Below, one piece after another: positions 43,391 to 51,843 of a stretch of DNA of 64,000 nt. The notes beneath the pieces were generated by a model. It saw only the letters and a list, made by a program, of their open reading frames with translations, was not told the DNA's origin and did no database searches. The position numbers and the translations under genes are program-made. This DNA is from CAIXZV01 sp963697365 (lineage in GTDB: Bacteria > Chloroflexota > Limnocylindria > Limnocylindrales > CSP1-4), in NCBI GenBank assembly GCA_963697365.1, contig CAVONT010000012.1:45110-109109 (forward strand). Direction: 5' to 3'. Every line of letters begins with the position of its first letter. The first letter of the stretch is position 1.

Positions 43391-45085
43391 TCAGACGGTG
43401 ATCAGCTCGCGGTGGACGCCCCAGACGGAGCGCAGGCTGTCGGCGATCTCGCCCACCGTGGCGTAGGCCGCCACGGCCTCGACGATCGGCGGGACCAGGT
43501 TGTCCTCGCCACGGGCCGCGTCCTCCAGGCGGCGCATGGACGTCTCCCAGGCGGCAGCGTCGCGACCGGCCCGGACCCGGCGCAGGCTCTCCACCTGCAT
43601 GCGCTCGCCTTCGGGATCGATGCGCAGGAGGGGCGGCCTCGCTGCCTCCCCCTCGTCCCGGAACATGTTGACGCCCACCACGATGCGGTCCTGGCGCTCG
43701 ATCTCCCGCTGGACGCGGTAGGCCGACTCCTGGATCTGCCGCTGCTGGAACCCGCCTTCGATCGCCGAGAGCGTCCCGCCCATGGCGTCGATCTCGGCGA
43801 GGTAGGCGGTGGCGGCCTCCTCCAGCTGGTCCGTGAGGGACTCGACGAACCACGAGCCGGCAAGCGGATCCGGCGTCTCGGTGACCCCGGCCTCATGGGC
43901 GATGATCTGCTGCGTTCGGAGGGCAAGCCTCGCAGACTCGACCGTCGGCAGGGCGAGTGCCTCGTCGCGTGAGTTGGTGTGCAGGCTCTGGGTGCCCCCG
44001 AGCACGGCCGCGAGCGCCTGGAGGGTGGTCCGAACGACGTTGTTGTCGATGGACTGCGCGGTGAGCGATGAGCCTGCCGTCTGGGTGTGGAAGCGGCACA
44101 TCATGGACTTCGGGTTCCGGGCGCCGAACCGCTCCTTCATGATCCGGGCCCACATGCGACGAGCCGCCCGGAACTTGGCGACCTCCTCGAACAGCTCCGA
44201 CCAGGCAGCGAAGAAGAAGGACAGGCGCGGCGCGAACTCGTCGACATCGAGTCCCCGTGCGAGGGCGGCCTCGACATAGGCGATGCCGTCGGCCAGGGTG
44301 AAGGCGAGCTCCTGGGCCGCCGTCGCGCCGGCCTCGCGCATGTGGTAGCCCGAGATGCTGATCGTGTTCCACTTGGGGAGTTCGCGGCTCGCGAACTCGA
44401 ACACGTCCGTCACGAGGCGCATCGACTGGCGGGGCGGGTAGATCCACGTGCCCCGCGCCACGTACTCCTTGAGGATGTCGTTCTGGGTCGTGCCGCTGAC
44501 AGCGCCGCGGGCGACGCCCTGCTTCTCGGCAGCCGCGACGTACATCGCCAGAAGGATCGGCGCCGTGGCATTGATGGTCATGGACGTGCTGACCCGGCCG
44601 AGCGGGATCCCGGCAAACAGGGTCTCCATGTCGGCAAGCGAGGACACCGGCACGCCCACCCGGCCCACCTCCCCCTCTGCCTCGGGGGCATCGGAGTCAT
44701 AGCCCATCTGTGTCGGGAGGTCGAATGCCACCGACAGGCCGGTCTGGCCCTGGTCGAGGAGATACCGGAACCGCTCGTTGGTCTCTGTCGCGGTGGCGAA
44801 CCCCGCGTACTGGCGCATCGTCCAGAACCGCGAGCGGTACATGGTCGCCTGCACGCCCCGCGTGAACGGGTACTCGCCCGGCAGCCCGAGGTCGGCGTCG
44901 AGGTCCCGCCCGGCGAGATCCTCAGCAACGTAGACGTCGTGGACAGGGATCTCCGACGTCGTGGCGAACGCCTCCCGCCGTTCGGCCGATGCCGCTACCG
45001 CCCTGGCTCGCGTCGAAGCACGCCAGCGCTCCACCCCGGACAGCGACTCGCTGCGGCCATCGTCCCCGTTGCCTTCCTCGCCCAC
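43391..45085 (-). CDS. methylmalonyl-CoA mutase large (catalytic) subunit without B12 domain
   Basis: 564 residues: the TIM-barrel catalytic domain with PFTRGVQATMYRSRFWTMRQ YAGFATATETNERFRYLLDQ, LSVAFDLPTQMGYDSD, SISGYHMREAGATAAQELAF, CRFHTQTAGSSLTAQSIDNN and GGTQSLHTNSRDEALALPT. The C-terminal cobalamin-binding domain (DxHxxG) is absent, so a separate small subunit, not in this window, must complete the enzyme. It isomerises (R)-methylmalonyl-CoA to succinyl-CoA. Confidence 0.93.
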   Translation of the reverse strand: MGEEGNGDDGRSESLSGVERWRASTRARAVAASAERREAFATTSEIPVHDVYVAEDLAGRDLDADLGLPGEYPFTRGVQATMYRSRFWTMRQYAGFATATETNERFRYLLDQGQTGLSVAFDLPTQMGYDSDAPEAEGEVGRVGVPVSSLADMETLFAGIPLGRVSTSMTINATAPILLAMYVAAAEKQGVARGAVSGTTQNDILKEYVARGTWIYPPRQSMRLVTDVFEFASRELPKWNTISISGYHMREAGATAAQELAFTLADGIAYVEAALARGLDVDEFAPRLSFFFAAWSELFEEVAKFRAARRMWARIMKERFGARNPKSMMCRFHTQTAGSSLTAQSIDNNVVRTTLQALAAVLGGTQSLHTNSRDEALALPTVESARLALRTQQIIAHEAGVTETPDPLAGSWFVESLTDQLEEAATAYLAEIDAMGGTLSAIEGGFQQRQIQESAYRVQREIERQDRIVVGVNMFRDEGEAARPPLLRIDPEGERMQVESLRRVRAGRDAAAWETSMRRLEDAARGEDNLVPPIVEAVAAYATVGEIADSLRSVWGVHRELITV

Positions 45086-45096
45086 CAGGTCCTCCG

Positions 45097-45810
45097 CTAG
45101 TTGATGACCACGAGCAGGTCACCGATCTCGATGTTGACACCCACGGTCACGCCGACACGGTCGATAGTGCCATCCCTCGGCGCGCGGAGCTCGTTCTGCA
45201 TCTTCATCGCCTCGACCACCAGCAGCTGCTGGCCGGCCGTCACGGTGTCTCCTGCGGTCACCGAGATCGCAACCACCTTGCCCGGGATGATCGCCTTCAC
45301 CTGCAGGGGACCGCTGTGTGCGCTCGCCGTCCGGCCCTGGCTCGCCCGCTCCCGGAGCGCGGAGATCCGCTCCGACTCGGTCTCGACGAGGAACCTGAAA
45401 CCATCCACGAGCACCTCGCGAATGCGTGACCCGTTCGAGCCATCGCTGTCCGGCTCGATCACCACGCGGGATGAGCAGCCGGGCTCCTCCAGGATCCAGC
45501 GGCCTGCACCGAGGTCCCGCACCTTCGCATCCGAGGCGACGCCGTCCACCTCCAGGTGTCTTTGCGCAAGGACACCCGCATCGTCTTCGACAGGCGGTGC
45601 GATCGCGGCTCCCCCCAGCGGTCCTCTGCCAACCGTCGGGTTGGCCATCCGGAGTGGTTCGTGGGCCGGGGCCACCAGGATCGACGTCGATCCGGCAACC
45701 CCGGAGATGTCGGACAGCCGGACCCGGACGGCACGCGGGTCGAGCTGGGCCGGCGGCTCACCCGACAGCGAACGGGACGGGCCGCTTGGATCGTTCCTCA
45801 GCTCGGCCAT
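45097..45810 (-). CDS. biotin carboxyl carrier subunit of acyl-CoA carboxylase
   Basis: 237 residues. The C-terminal 75 residues form a biotinyl domain with the modified lysine in VVEAMKMQNELRAPRDGTID. The preceding part (LEVDGVASDAKVRDLGAGRW, RIREVLVDGFRFLVETESER) resembles the BT/linker region found in carboxylase alpha chains, here split off as its own gene. The ATG at 45810 overlaps the carboxylase gene by 13 nt. Palindrome A lies inside this gene. Confidence 0.88.
   Translation of the reverse strand: MAELRNDPSGPSRSLSGEPPAQLDPRAVRVRLSDISGVAGSTSILVAPAHEPLRMANPTVGRGPLGGAAIAPPVEDDAGVLAQRHLEVDGVASDAKVRDLGAGRWILEEPGCSSRVVIEPDSDGSNGSRIREVLVDGFRFLVETESERISALRERASQGRTASAHSGPLQVKAIIPGKVVAISVTAGDTVTAGQQLLVVEAMKMQNELRAPRDGTIDRVGVTVGVNIEIGDLLVVIN
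45555..45576. promoter_or_regulatory. palindrome A, parS-like candidate
   Basis: A 22-bp near-perfect palindrome whose core is TGTCTTTGCGCAAGGACA (one mismatch between arms). It is inside the biotin carrier gene and shares its core with palindromes B and C. Confidence 0.55.
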
Positions 45811-47378
45811 CGATCGACTCCCCGCGCCCGGCTACCAGTACGCCAGCCGTTGTGCACCGGTGGCCTGGGTGATCCATCCCGTGGGAGCGCCTCCGACGCG
45901 CGCACGCCGCCCGGGGCAGGTTCGCTCTCGACGGCGACGATGCCGGTCGCGAGGAGCGCCTTGCGTGCGGCCTCGGCCTGCGCGGCCTCGCCTGCCCAAT
46001 GCGCATCGACCCAGCCGGTCGACAGGTCGCCGCGCCGGAATGCCTCGCTGCGTGCGACCTCGCGGTGGAACGGCAGCGTCGTCTGGACCCCGCCGATCTC
46101 CACTTCGTCGAGCGCACGCCGCAGGCGGTCGATCGCTGCATCGCGGTCGTGCGCATGGACCATGAGCTTGGCAATCAGGTTGTCGTAGTCCGATGGCACA
46201 CGGTCGCCGGCCTCGATGTGGGTGTCGACTCGCACTCCGGGTCCGGCGGGCATCACCCACCGGCCCACGCGCCCGGGCGTCGGCGCGAATGCCCGCGCTG
46301 GGTCCTCCGCCGAGATGCGCACCTCGATCGCGTGACTTGACGGCGTCGCGGCGCGCTCCCCTGCCCCGACCACTTCCGGACTCAGTGGCGCGCCGGCGGC
46401 AATCCGGAACTGCTCGCGCACGATGTCCACGCCCGCCACCAGCTCCGTCACGCCATGCTCGACCTGGAGCCGCGTGTTCACCTCGAGGAACCAGAAGTTG
46501 CCCTGCGGGTCATGGAGGAACTCGCACGTCGCCGCGTTGCGCAGCCCTGCCGCCTGACCCATCTTCACGGCGAGACCGTGCAGGTGGCGGCGCTGCTCCT
46601 TGGTGAGGCCCGGTGCCGGAGCCTCCTCGACAAGCTTCTGGTGACGCCGCTGCAGCGAGCAGTCGCGCTCGCCGAGTGCGACGACATGGCCGTGGTTGTC
46701 GGCGAGGAGTTGGACCTCGATGTGGCGCGCCGGCAGCACCTCGCGCTCGAGGTACACCGACCCGTCCCCGAACGCCGACAGTGCTTCGCGCGACCCTGAG
46801 ACGAGTGCCGCGGGCAGGTCCTCCTCGTGCGCAACACGACGCATACCACGCCCGCCGCCTCCGGCAGCCGCCTTCACCAGGAGTGGGAACCCGATCCCAC
46901 GTGCGGTCTCGATGATGCCGGTCACCTGGTCGGGGTGGTCGACGGCGGCAGGCTCCAGCGTGCCGGGCACGTGGGGCACGCCGACCCTCGCGGCCAGCCG
47001 GCGCGCATTCAGCTTGTCGCCAAGCGCCTCGATCGCATCGGAGGTCGGGCCCACGAACACGATGCCTGCGGCCTCCGCGGCCCGGGCGAATGCCGCGCGC
47101 TCGGCCAGGAACCCGTAGCCGGGATGGATCGCCTCGGCGCCGGTCGACTGCGCGGCCTCGATGACCGCGTCGATGCGCAGGTAGCTCTCGGAAGGCGGAG
47201 GCGGGCCCAGGCGCACGGCGATGTCGGCGAGCCGGACATGGGCTGCCTCGCGGTCGGCGTCGCTATAGACAGCGACTGCCTCCATCCCGAGCTCCTGGCA
47301 CGCCCGGATGATCCGGACGGCGATCTCGCCGCGATTGGCGATGAGCACCCGCCGGAACGGCGGCTTCCCAGTGGTCAT
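45798..47378 (-). CDS. acyl-CoA (propionyl-CoA) carboxylase biotin carboxylase subunit
   Basis: 526 residues: FRRVLIANRGEIAVRIIRAC, GYGFLAERAAFARA, the ATP-grasp lid KAAAGGGGRGMRRV, RHIEVQLLADNHGHVVALGE RDCSLQRRHQKLVEEAPAP, FLEVNTRLQVEHGVTELVAG VD and the C-terminal biotin-carboxylase domain. The start at 47378 has GGAG 7 nt upstream. The C-terminus carries about 60 low-complexity residues after the domain. It carboxylates biotin on the adjacent carrier. Confidence 0.92.
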   Translation of the reverse strand: MTTGKPPFRRVLIANRGEIAVRIIRACQELGMEAVAVYSDADREAAHVRLADIAVRLGPPPPSESYLRIDAVIEAAQSTGAEAIHPGYGFLAERAAFARAAEAAGIVFVGPTSDAIEALGDKLNARRLAARVGVPHVPGTLEPAAVDHPDQVTGIIETARGIGFPLLVKAAAGGGGRGMRRVAHEEDLPAALVSGSREALSAFGDGSVYLEREVLPARHIEVQLLADNHGHVVALGERDCSLQRRHQKLVEEAPAPGLTKEQRRHLHGLAVKMGQAAGLRNAATCEFLHDPQGNFWFLEVNTRLQVEHGVTELVAGVDIVREQFRIAAGAPLSPEVVGAGERAATPSSHAIEVRISAEDPARAFAPTPGRVGRWVMPAGPGVRVDTHIEAGDRVPSDYDNLIAKLMVHAHDRDAAIDRLRRALDEVEIGGVQTTLPFHREVARSEAFRRGDLSTGWVDAHWAGEAAQAEAARKALLATGIVAVESEPAPGGVRASEALPRDGSPRPPVHNGWRTGSRARGVDRWPS

Positions 47379-47394
47379 CAGGTGCTCCGGCTGG

Positions 47395-48948
47395 TCAGAG
47401 CGGGATGTTGCCATGCTTCTTCCGGGGGTTCGTGTCCCGCTTGTCGGCGAGGATCTCAAGGGCCCGAACGAGGCGTGGGCGCGTCTCGCGGGGCAGGATC
47501 ACCTCGTCGATGTAGCCGCGCGCCGCCGCGACGTAGGGGTTGGAGAACTCCTCCTCGTACGCCGCGACCAGGCGTTGATGCTCCGAGTCCGGGTCCTCGG
47601 CGGTGCTGATCGCATCCTTGAAGATGATGTTGACCGCGCCTCCTGCGCCCATGACCGCGATCTCCGCGGTGGGCCAGGCGTAGTTGAGATCGCCGCGGAT
47701 GTGCTTGCTGCTCATCACGTCGTAGGCGCCGCCATATGCCTTGCGCGTGATGACCGTCACCTTGGGGACCGTGGCTTCGCAATACGCGTACAGGAGCTTG
47801 GCCCCGTGCTTGATGATCCCGCCGTGCTCCTGGGCGACACCCGGCAGGAAGCCCGGCACGTCCACGAACGTCACCAATGGCACGTTGAAGGCATCGCACG
47901 TCCGCACGAAGCGGGCCGCCTTCACCGAGGCGTTGATGTCGAGGGCTCCGGCGAGGACGGCCGGCTGCTGCGCCACGATGCCCGCCGCCCGGCCGCCGAT
48001 GCGCGCGAACCCGACGATGATGTTGGCCGCCCAGGCGGGCTGGATCTCGAAGAAGTCACCGTCATCCACGATGCGTCGCAGGACGTCGTGCATGTCGTAC
48101 GGCTTCTGGGGCTCGTCGGGCACGACGGCATCGAGGTCCGGGTCCATGCGGTCCGCCGGATCGGTGGTCGAGGTCACCGGGACGTCCGCAAGGTTGTTCT
48201 GCGGCAGATAGGCGAGAAGCCGACGGACGTGCTCCATCGCCTCCGCCTCGTCGCGGGCCGCGAGATGGGCCACCCCAGTGCGACCCGTGTGGATCGCCGC
48301 TCCGCCAAGGGCGTCAGCGTCAACCTCCTCGTGCGTCACGGCCTTCACCACGTTGGGGCCGGTGACGAACATGTAGCTCGTTCCCTCCACCATCACGGTG
48401 AAGTCGGTCATGGCCGGGGAGTAGACGGCGCCACCCGCGCAGGGGCCAAGGATCACGGAGATCTGTGGCACCACACCCGATGCGAGCACGTTGCGCAGGA
48501 AGATCTCCGCGTAGCCACCGAGCGACGCCACACCCTCCTGGATGCGTGCGCCGCCGGAGTCGTTGAGGCCGATGACCGGTGCGCCGATCTTCATGGCCAG
48601 GTCCATGACCTTGCAGATCTTCTCGGCGTAGGCCTCCGACAGCGAGCCGCCGAAGACCGTGAAGTCCTGGCTGAAGACGAAGACAAGGCGCCCTGCGATG
48701 GTGCCGTGGCCCGTCACCACTCCGTCACCGAGGAAGTGCTGCCGGTCCATCCCGAACTCCGTCGCCCGGTGGGTCACGAAGGCATCCAGCTCGACGAAGG
48801 AGCCCGGATCGAGCAGCAGGTCGAGCCGTTCCCTCGCCGTCAGCTTGCCCCACGCATGCTGGCGCTCGACGCGGACCGGTCCCCCACCCTGTAGCGCTTC
48901 GGCCCGCATCCGCTCCAGGCGGGCGATGCGCTCGGCGTTCGTCGTCAC
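47395..48948 (-). CDS. pccB: acyl-CoA (propionyl-CoA) carboxylase carboxyltransferase subunit
   Basis: 517 residues of the crotonase-like carboxyltransferase fold: GKLTARERLDLLLDPGSFVE, GRLVFVFSQDFTVFGGSLSE, GLNDSGGARIQEGVASLGGY, LGPCAGGAVYSPAMTDFTVM, FVDVPGFLPGVAQEHGGIIK HGAKLLYAY and RKAYGGAYDVMSSKHIRGDL. The Asp in FVDVPGF is the position that selects propionyl- over acetyl-CoA in related enzymes. The GTG at 48948 is chosen for its GGGAG upstream and family-like start. First gene of the propionate run. Confidence 0.93.
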   Translation of the reverse strand: MTTNAERIARLERMRAEALQGGGPVRVERQHAWGKLTARERLDLLLDPGSFVELDAFVTHRATEFGMDRQHFLGDGVVTGHGTIAGRLVFVFSQDFTVFGGSLSEAYAEKICKVMDLAMKIGAPVIGLNDSGGARIQEGVASLGGYAEIFLRNVLASGVVPQISVILGPCAGGAVYSPAMTDFTVMVEGTSYMFVTGPNVVKAVTHEEVDADALGGAAIHTGRTGVAHLAARDEAEAMEHVRRLLAYLPQNNLADVPVTSTTDPADRMDPDLDAVVPDEPQKPYDMHDVLRRIVDDGDFFEIQPAWAANIIVGFARIGGRAAGIVAQQPAVLAGALDINASVKAARFVRTCDAFNVPLVTFVDVPGFLPGVAQEHGGIIKHGAKLLYAYCEATVPKVTVITRKAYGGAYDVMSSKHIRGDLNYAWPTAEIAVMGAGGAVNIIFKDAISTAEDPDSEHQRLVAAYEEEFSNPYVAAARGYIDEVILPRETRPRLVRALEILADKRDTNPRKKHGNIPL

Positions 48949-48979
48949 GTGCTCGACTCCCTGCTGGTCGCGGGTGATT

Positions 48980-48997
48980 TGTCTTTGTGCAAAGACA
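48980..48997. promoter_or_regulatory. palindrome B, parS-like or operator candidate
   Basis: TGTCTTTGTGCAAAGACA, an 18-bp palindrome with one mismatch, lies 31 nt upstream of the pccB start codon and about 205 nt upstream of parA, in the divergent spacer. Confidence 0.6.
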
Positions 48998-49070
48998 TCG
49001 GGACTGCAGCGATGATAGGCCCACGCGCCACCCCCGCGAGCAGCGCCGGAGACGCAACGTCGGAGCAGAG

Positions 49071-49112
49071 ATATCCACATTACGGTGCACAACTCCGATG
49101 AACTGTGGACAA
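49071..49112. other. two DnaA-box-like 9-mers upstream of parA
   Basis: ATATCCACA at 49071-49079 and TTGTCCACA (minus strand, 49104-49112) lie 25 nt apart in the pccB-parA spacer. The second equals the box reported for high-GC actinobacterial origins. Two boxes do not make an origin. Confidence 0.3.
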
Positions 49113-49203
49113 GATCGGGCACGGCATCTCGCGGCGCTGTAGGATGCGACGCATTCCTGCCGCATTCCCGGCGCTCCGCCGGCGCTCATCCGAGGTGATG
49201 CCC

Positions 49204-49974
49204 TTGACGCACGTGATCGCGATCGCCAACCAGAAGGGTGGTGTCGGAAAGACGACGACCGCCATCAACCTGGCGGGCGCGCTCGCCGAGACGGGGCTCC
49301 GCGTCCTCCTCGTGGACATGGATCCGCAGGCGAACCTGACCGCCGGCGTCGGTATCAATCTCAATACCGTTGAGCGATCGATGGCCGATGTGCTGGCTGA
49401 CGGCCGCTGCACGATGCAGGAGGCGATCCTCCCAACCGAGATCGCGGGCATCGACGTCGCACCGGCCCACATCGACCTTGCGAGCACCGAGGGTGAACTG
49501 TTCACCGCGCTTGGGCGCGAGTCGATTCTGCGCGAGGCGATGCGCGAGGCCATCGACGTCTATGACTACGTGCTCATTGACTGTCCGCCGAACCTCGGCC
49601 TTCTGACCGTCAACGGGTTGGTAGCAGCGGACAGCGTGCTCATCCCGGTGCAGACGCAGTTCTACGCGATGAAGGGCCTCAACAACCTTGTGAAGGTCGT
49701 CAACGCGATCCGCCTCAAGCTGAACCGCGACCTCCGCGTTCTCGGACTGCTGCCCACGTTCTTCGACGGGCGGACGAACCTGGCCAAGGACATGCTCGAC
49801 GAGCTCCGTGTCGTCGGCGACCACCACGTGTTCAACACGATCATCCGCACATCCGTGAAGCTCGGCGAGGCGCCGCTTGCCGGTCGCCCCATCACCGCAT
49901 ATGCCAGTGGCTCCGAGGCCGCGCGGACCTATCGCGCGCTTGCCAGGGAGGTGATCGATCTTGGCCAGGACTGA
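49204..49974 (+). CDS. parA: chromosome-partitioning ATPase ParA (Soj)
   Basis: 256 residues. The deviant Walker A motif is NQKGGVGKTTTAINLAGALA, Walker A' VLLVDMDPQANLT, Walker B YVLIDCPPNLGLLTVNGLVA. It segregates origin regions with ParB. The TTG at 49204 is chosen because GAGGTGA lies 6 nt upstream and the protein then starts THVIAIANQKGG as usual; ATG at 49198 is the alternative. The stop overlaps parB by 14 nt. Confidence 0.94.
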   Translation: MTHVIAIANQKGGVGKTTTAINLAGALAETGLRVLLVDMDPQANLTAGVGINLNTVERSMADVLADGRCTMQEAILPTEIAGIDVAPAHIDLASTEGELFTALGRESILREAMREAIDVYDYVLIDCPPNLGLLTVNGLVAADSVLIPVQTQFYAMKGLNNLVKVVNAIRLKLNRDLRVLGLLPTFFDGRTNLAKDMLDELRVVGDHHVFNTIIRTSVKLGEAPLAGRPITAYASGSEAARTYRALAREVIDLGQD

Positions 49975-50989
49975 CTTCCGCGCCGCCGCAGCGCGGCGCC
50001 TCTCGGAAGAGAAGGAGCTCCCGCCCGCCATCGTCAGCCTCCTGTCGCCGGAGACGACGCATCGCTCCACGGGCGTCAAGGTCATCCCGGTCGACCGCGT
50101 CGACTCCAACCCGGAGCAGCCGCGGCTGGCCTTCGACGAGGCGACGCTCGAGGAGCTGGCGGCCAGCATCCGCGAGCACGGGGTCCTTCAGCCGATTCTC
50201 GTCCGGCCCATCGAGGAGAACCGCTTCCAGCTGATCGCCGGCGAACGCCGCTGGCGGGCGTCGAAGATCGCCGGGATGGCAACCATCCCCGCACTTGTCG
50301 AGGACATCGACGACGAGACCGCGATGGAGATCTCGATCATCGAGAACCTCCAGCGCGAGGACATCTCGCCTCTCGACGAGGCGGCGATGTACGACCGGAT
50401 GATCCGCGACCACGGGTACAGCATCCGCAAACTCGCGGAGAAGCTCGGCAAGGACAAGGGATACCTGGAGAATCGTCTCCGGCTCGCCGACGCCCCGCCC
50501 GAAGTCCGCGAGCTCGTGTCTTTGCGCAAGGACACCCTGTCGCACGCCTACGAGCTTATGAAGGTCGCGGACCCGAAGAAGCGTCGAAGGCTTGCCGAGC
50601 AGGTCGCTCGCAACGAGCTCTCCCTGGTGAAGCTCCGGGAGCGGATCGAGGGACGCCGGACCAGGGCCGCCGACGAGGTCGACGCGGAGATCGCGGCGGC
50701 GTCGGATGTCGTCCCGGTGCTTGCCGCAGAGGTGGTCTCGCCCAGCGCTGAGGCCGGCTGGACCCAGCACACGGCACCTGCCGACGAGGTCAGGGACGAC
50801 AGCCTCGTGGTTGCCAAGCAGCAGCTCAACGAGGCCGTCGAGGACATGCTCGAGGTGCTCAGGAGCCCCGAGCTCCTCTCATCGATCGGCAGCGTCGACC
50901 GCACCAACCTCGCCAAGTACCTCACGATCGCGAAGCTCCGCCTCGAGAACGCCATCGCCGTTGTCCGGAGCGGCGACCCGGATCGCTAG
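49961..50989 (+). CDS. parB: chromosome-partitioning protein ParB (Spo0J)
   Basis: 342 residues; the TTG start follows a strong GGAGGTGA at 6 nt. The N-terminal CTPase/clamp domain has VIPVDRVDSNPEQPRLAFDE, LIAGERRWRASKIAGM and SIIENLQREDISPLDEAAMY; the helix-turn-helix reads YSIRKLAEKLGKDKGYLENR LRLADAPPEVREL, whose recognition part differs from the usual GKSRSTVANLLRL. The C-terminal dimerisation helix is LAKYLTIAKLRLENAIAVV. Palindrome C lies within the gene, as chromosomal parS sites often do. Confidence 0.95.
   Translation: MARTDFRAAAARRLSEEKELPPAIVSLLSPETTHRSTGVKVIPVDRVDSNPEQPRLAFDEATLEELAASIREHGVLQPILVRPIEENRFQLIAGERRWRASKIAGMATIPALVEDIDDETAMEISIIENLQREDISPLDEAAMYDRMIRDHGYSIRKLAEKLGKDKGYLENRLRLADAPPEVRELVSLRKDTLSHAYELMKVADPKKRRRLAEQVARNELSLVKLRERIEGRRTRAADEVDAEIAAASDVVPVLAAEVVSPSAEAGWTQHTAPADEVRDDSLVVAKQQLNEAVEDMLEVLRSPELLSSIGSVDRTNLAKYLTIAKLRLENAIAVVRSGDPDR
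50516..50535. promoter_or_regulatory. palindrome C, parS-like candidate inside parB
   Basis: GTGTCTTTGCGCAAGGACAC, a 20-bp palindrome with one mismatch, identical in its core to palindrome A 5 kb away. Confidence 0.6.
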
Positions 50990-51045
50990 CCGAAGCGGGC
51001 GGGATCCGGTTGCGGGGCGACCGCTCTCCCCTCCCCTGACATCAA

Positions 51046-51072
51046 GAAGCCGGCGCCACAGGCGCCGGCTTC
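51046..51072. terminator. bidirectional terminator between parB and convergent gene
   Basis: GAAGCCGGCGCC-aca-GGCGCCGGCTTC, a perfect 12-bp stem with 3-nt loop, centred between two convergent stops; CCCCGTTG follows on the plus strand and TTGATG on the minus. Confidence 0.8.
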
Positions 51073-51111
51073 CCCGTTGTCAGGGCCGCGACCGGCCCTC
51101 GGGCGCTCGAC

Positions 51112-51699
51112 CTAGGGTCGTGATGTGGTGGGGTTGGCGCGCTGGGCCTGCTTCGCCGCGGCCTTTGCCTTTGCTGCCGCGGCCTTGGCTTTGCCGTTGG
51201 CATTCTTCTCGGCCGCCTTGGCCTTGCCGGTGGCCTGCTTCTCAGCGGCCTTGTCCTTGCCGGTGACCTTCGCCACCTCGGGCGTGATCCCACAGTCCGC
51301 CGGAGTCACCTTCGCCGGGTCGAAGGCCGCCGGATCCAGAACGTCCATGTGGGCCACGCAGGAGACGAACTGGCCGTGGTTGGCGAAGCCTTCCGGGGTC
51401 TCAGTCTTGGCAGCAGCCGACACGATCGCACCGTGGGTGTCGGCAGGGGCCCCCTCGGAGGCGTCATCCTCGTCGGCGTCCGGAGCCTCAGGGGCCTCGG
51501 GCTTGGCGTCGTCGTCGCCGTCCTCGTCGGCGTCCTTGTCAGGGTTCGAGGTCGTCCCACCCGCGGGCTCCTCCGCCTGCGCCTGTGGGGCTGCGGTGGG
51601 GGTGAGGGCTGGGGCGGCCGCGAAGACGGCGCCCGCGGAGATCGCGAGAACGACAAGGGCGACGGCAAGGCCGCGGAAGCGGCGGATCAGGTCGGTCAT
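51112..51699 (-). CDS. hypothetical exported protein with acidic middle and Lys/Ala tail
   Basis: 195 residues: signal peptide (RGLAVALVVLAISAGAVFAA), an Asp/Glu/Pro-rich stretch (NPDKDADEDGDDDAKPEAPE), a short ordered part with one probable disulfide (HGQFVSCVAHMDVLDP, ADCGITPEV), and a C-terminal tail of about 50 residues made of KAAEK/KAKAA units like the tail of histone H1. The charge split suggests binding to polyanions or self-association; no family recognised. The start at 51699 is chosen for the signal peptide. Confidence 0.6.
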   Translation of the reverse strand: MTDLIRRFRGLAVALVVLAISAGAVFAAAPALTPTAAPQAQAEEPAGGTTSNPDKDADEDGDDDAKPEAPEAPDADEDDASEGAPADTHGAIVSAAAKTETPEGFANHGQFVSCVAHMDVLDPAAFDPAKVTPADCGITPEVAKVTGKDKAAEKQATGKAKAAEKNANGKAKAAAAKAKAAAKQAQRANPTTSRP

Positions 51700-51843
51700 G
51701 GGTGAGGGCCTCAGGCGATCGTGACTGTCACCAAGCATAACGACCCGCCTCGCAGGTGCGTTAGGGGTACATCGGTCACGGCCGCTCGCGCCAGCCGGGC
51801 TATGCAGCCGCGCACCACCTCGGAGCGGGCCCCCTATTCCGTC

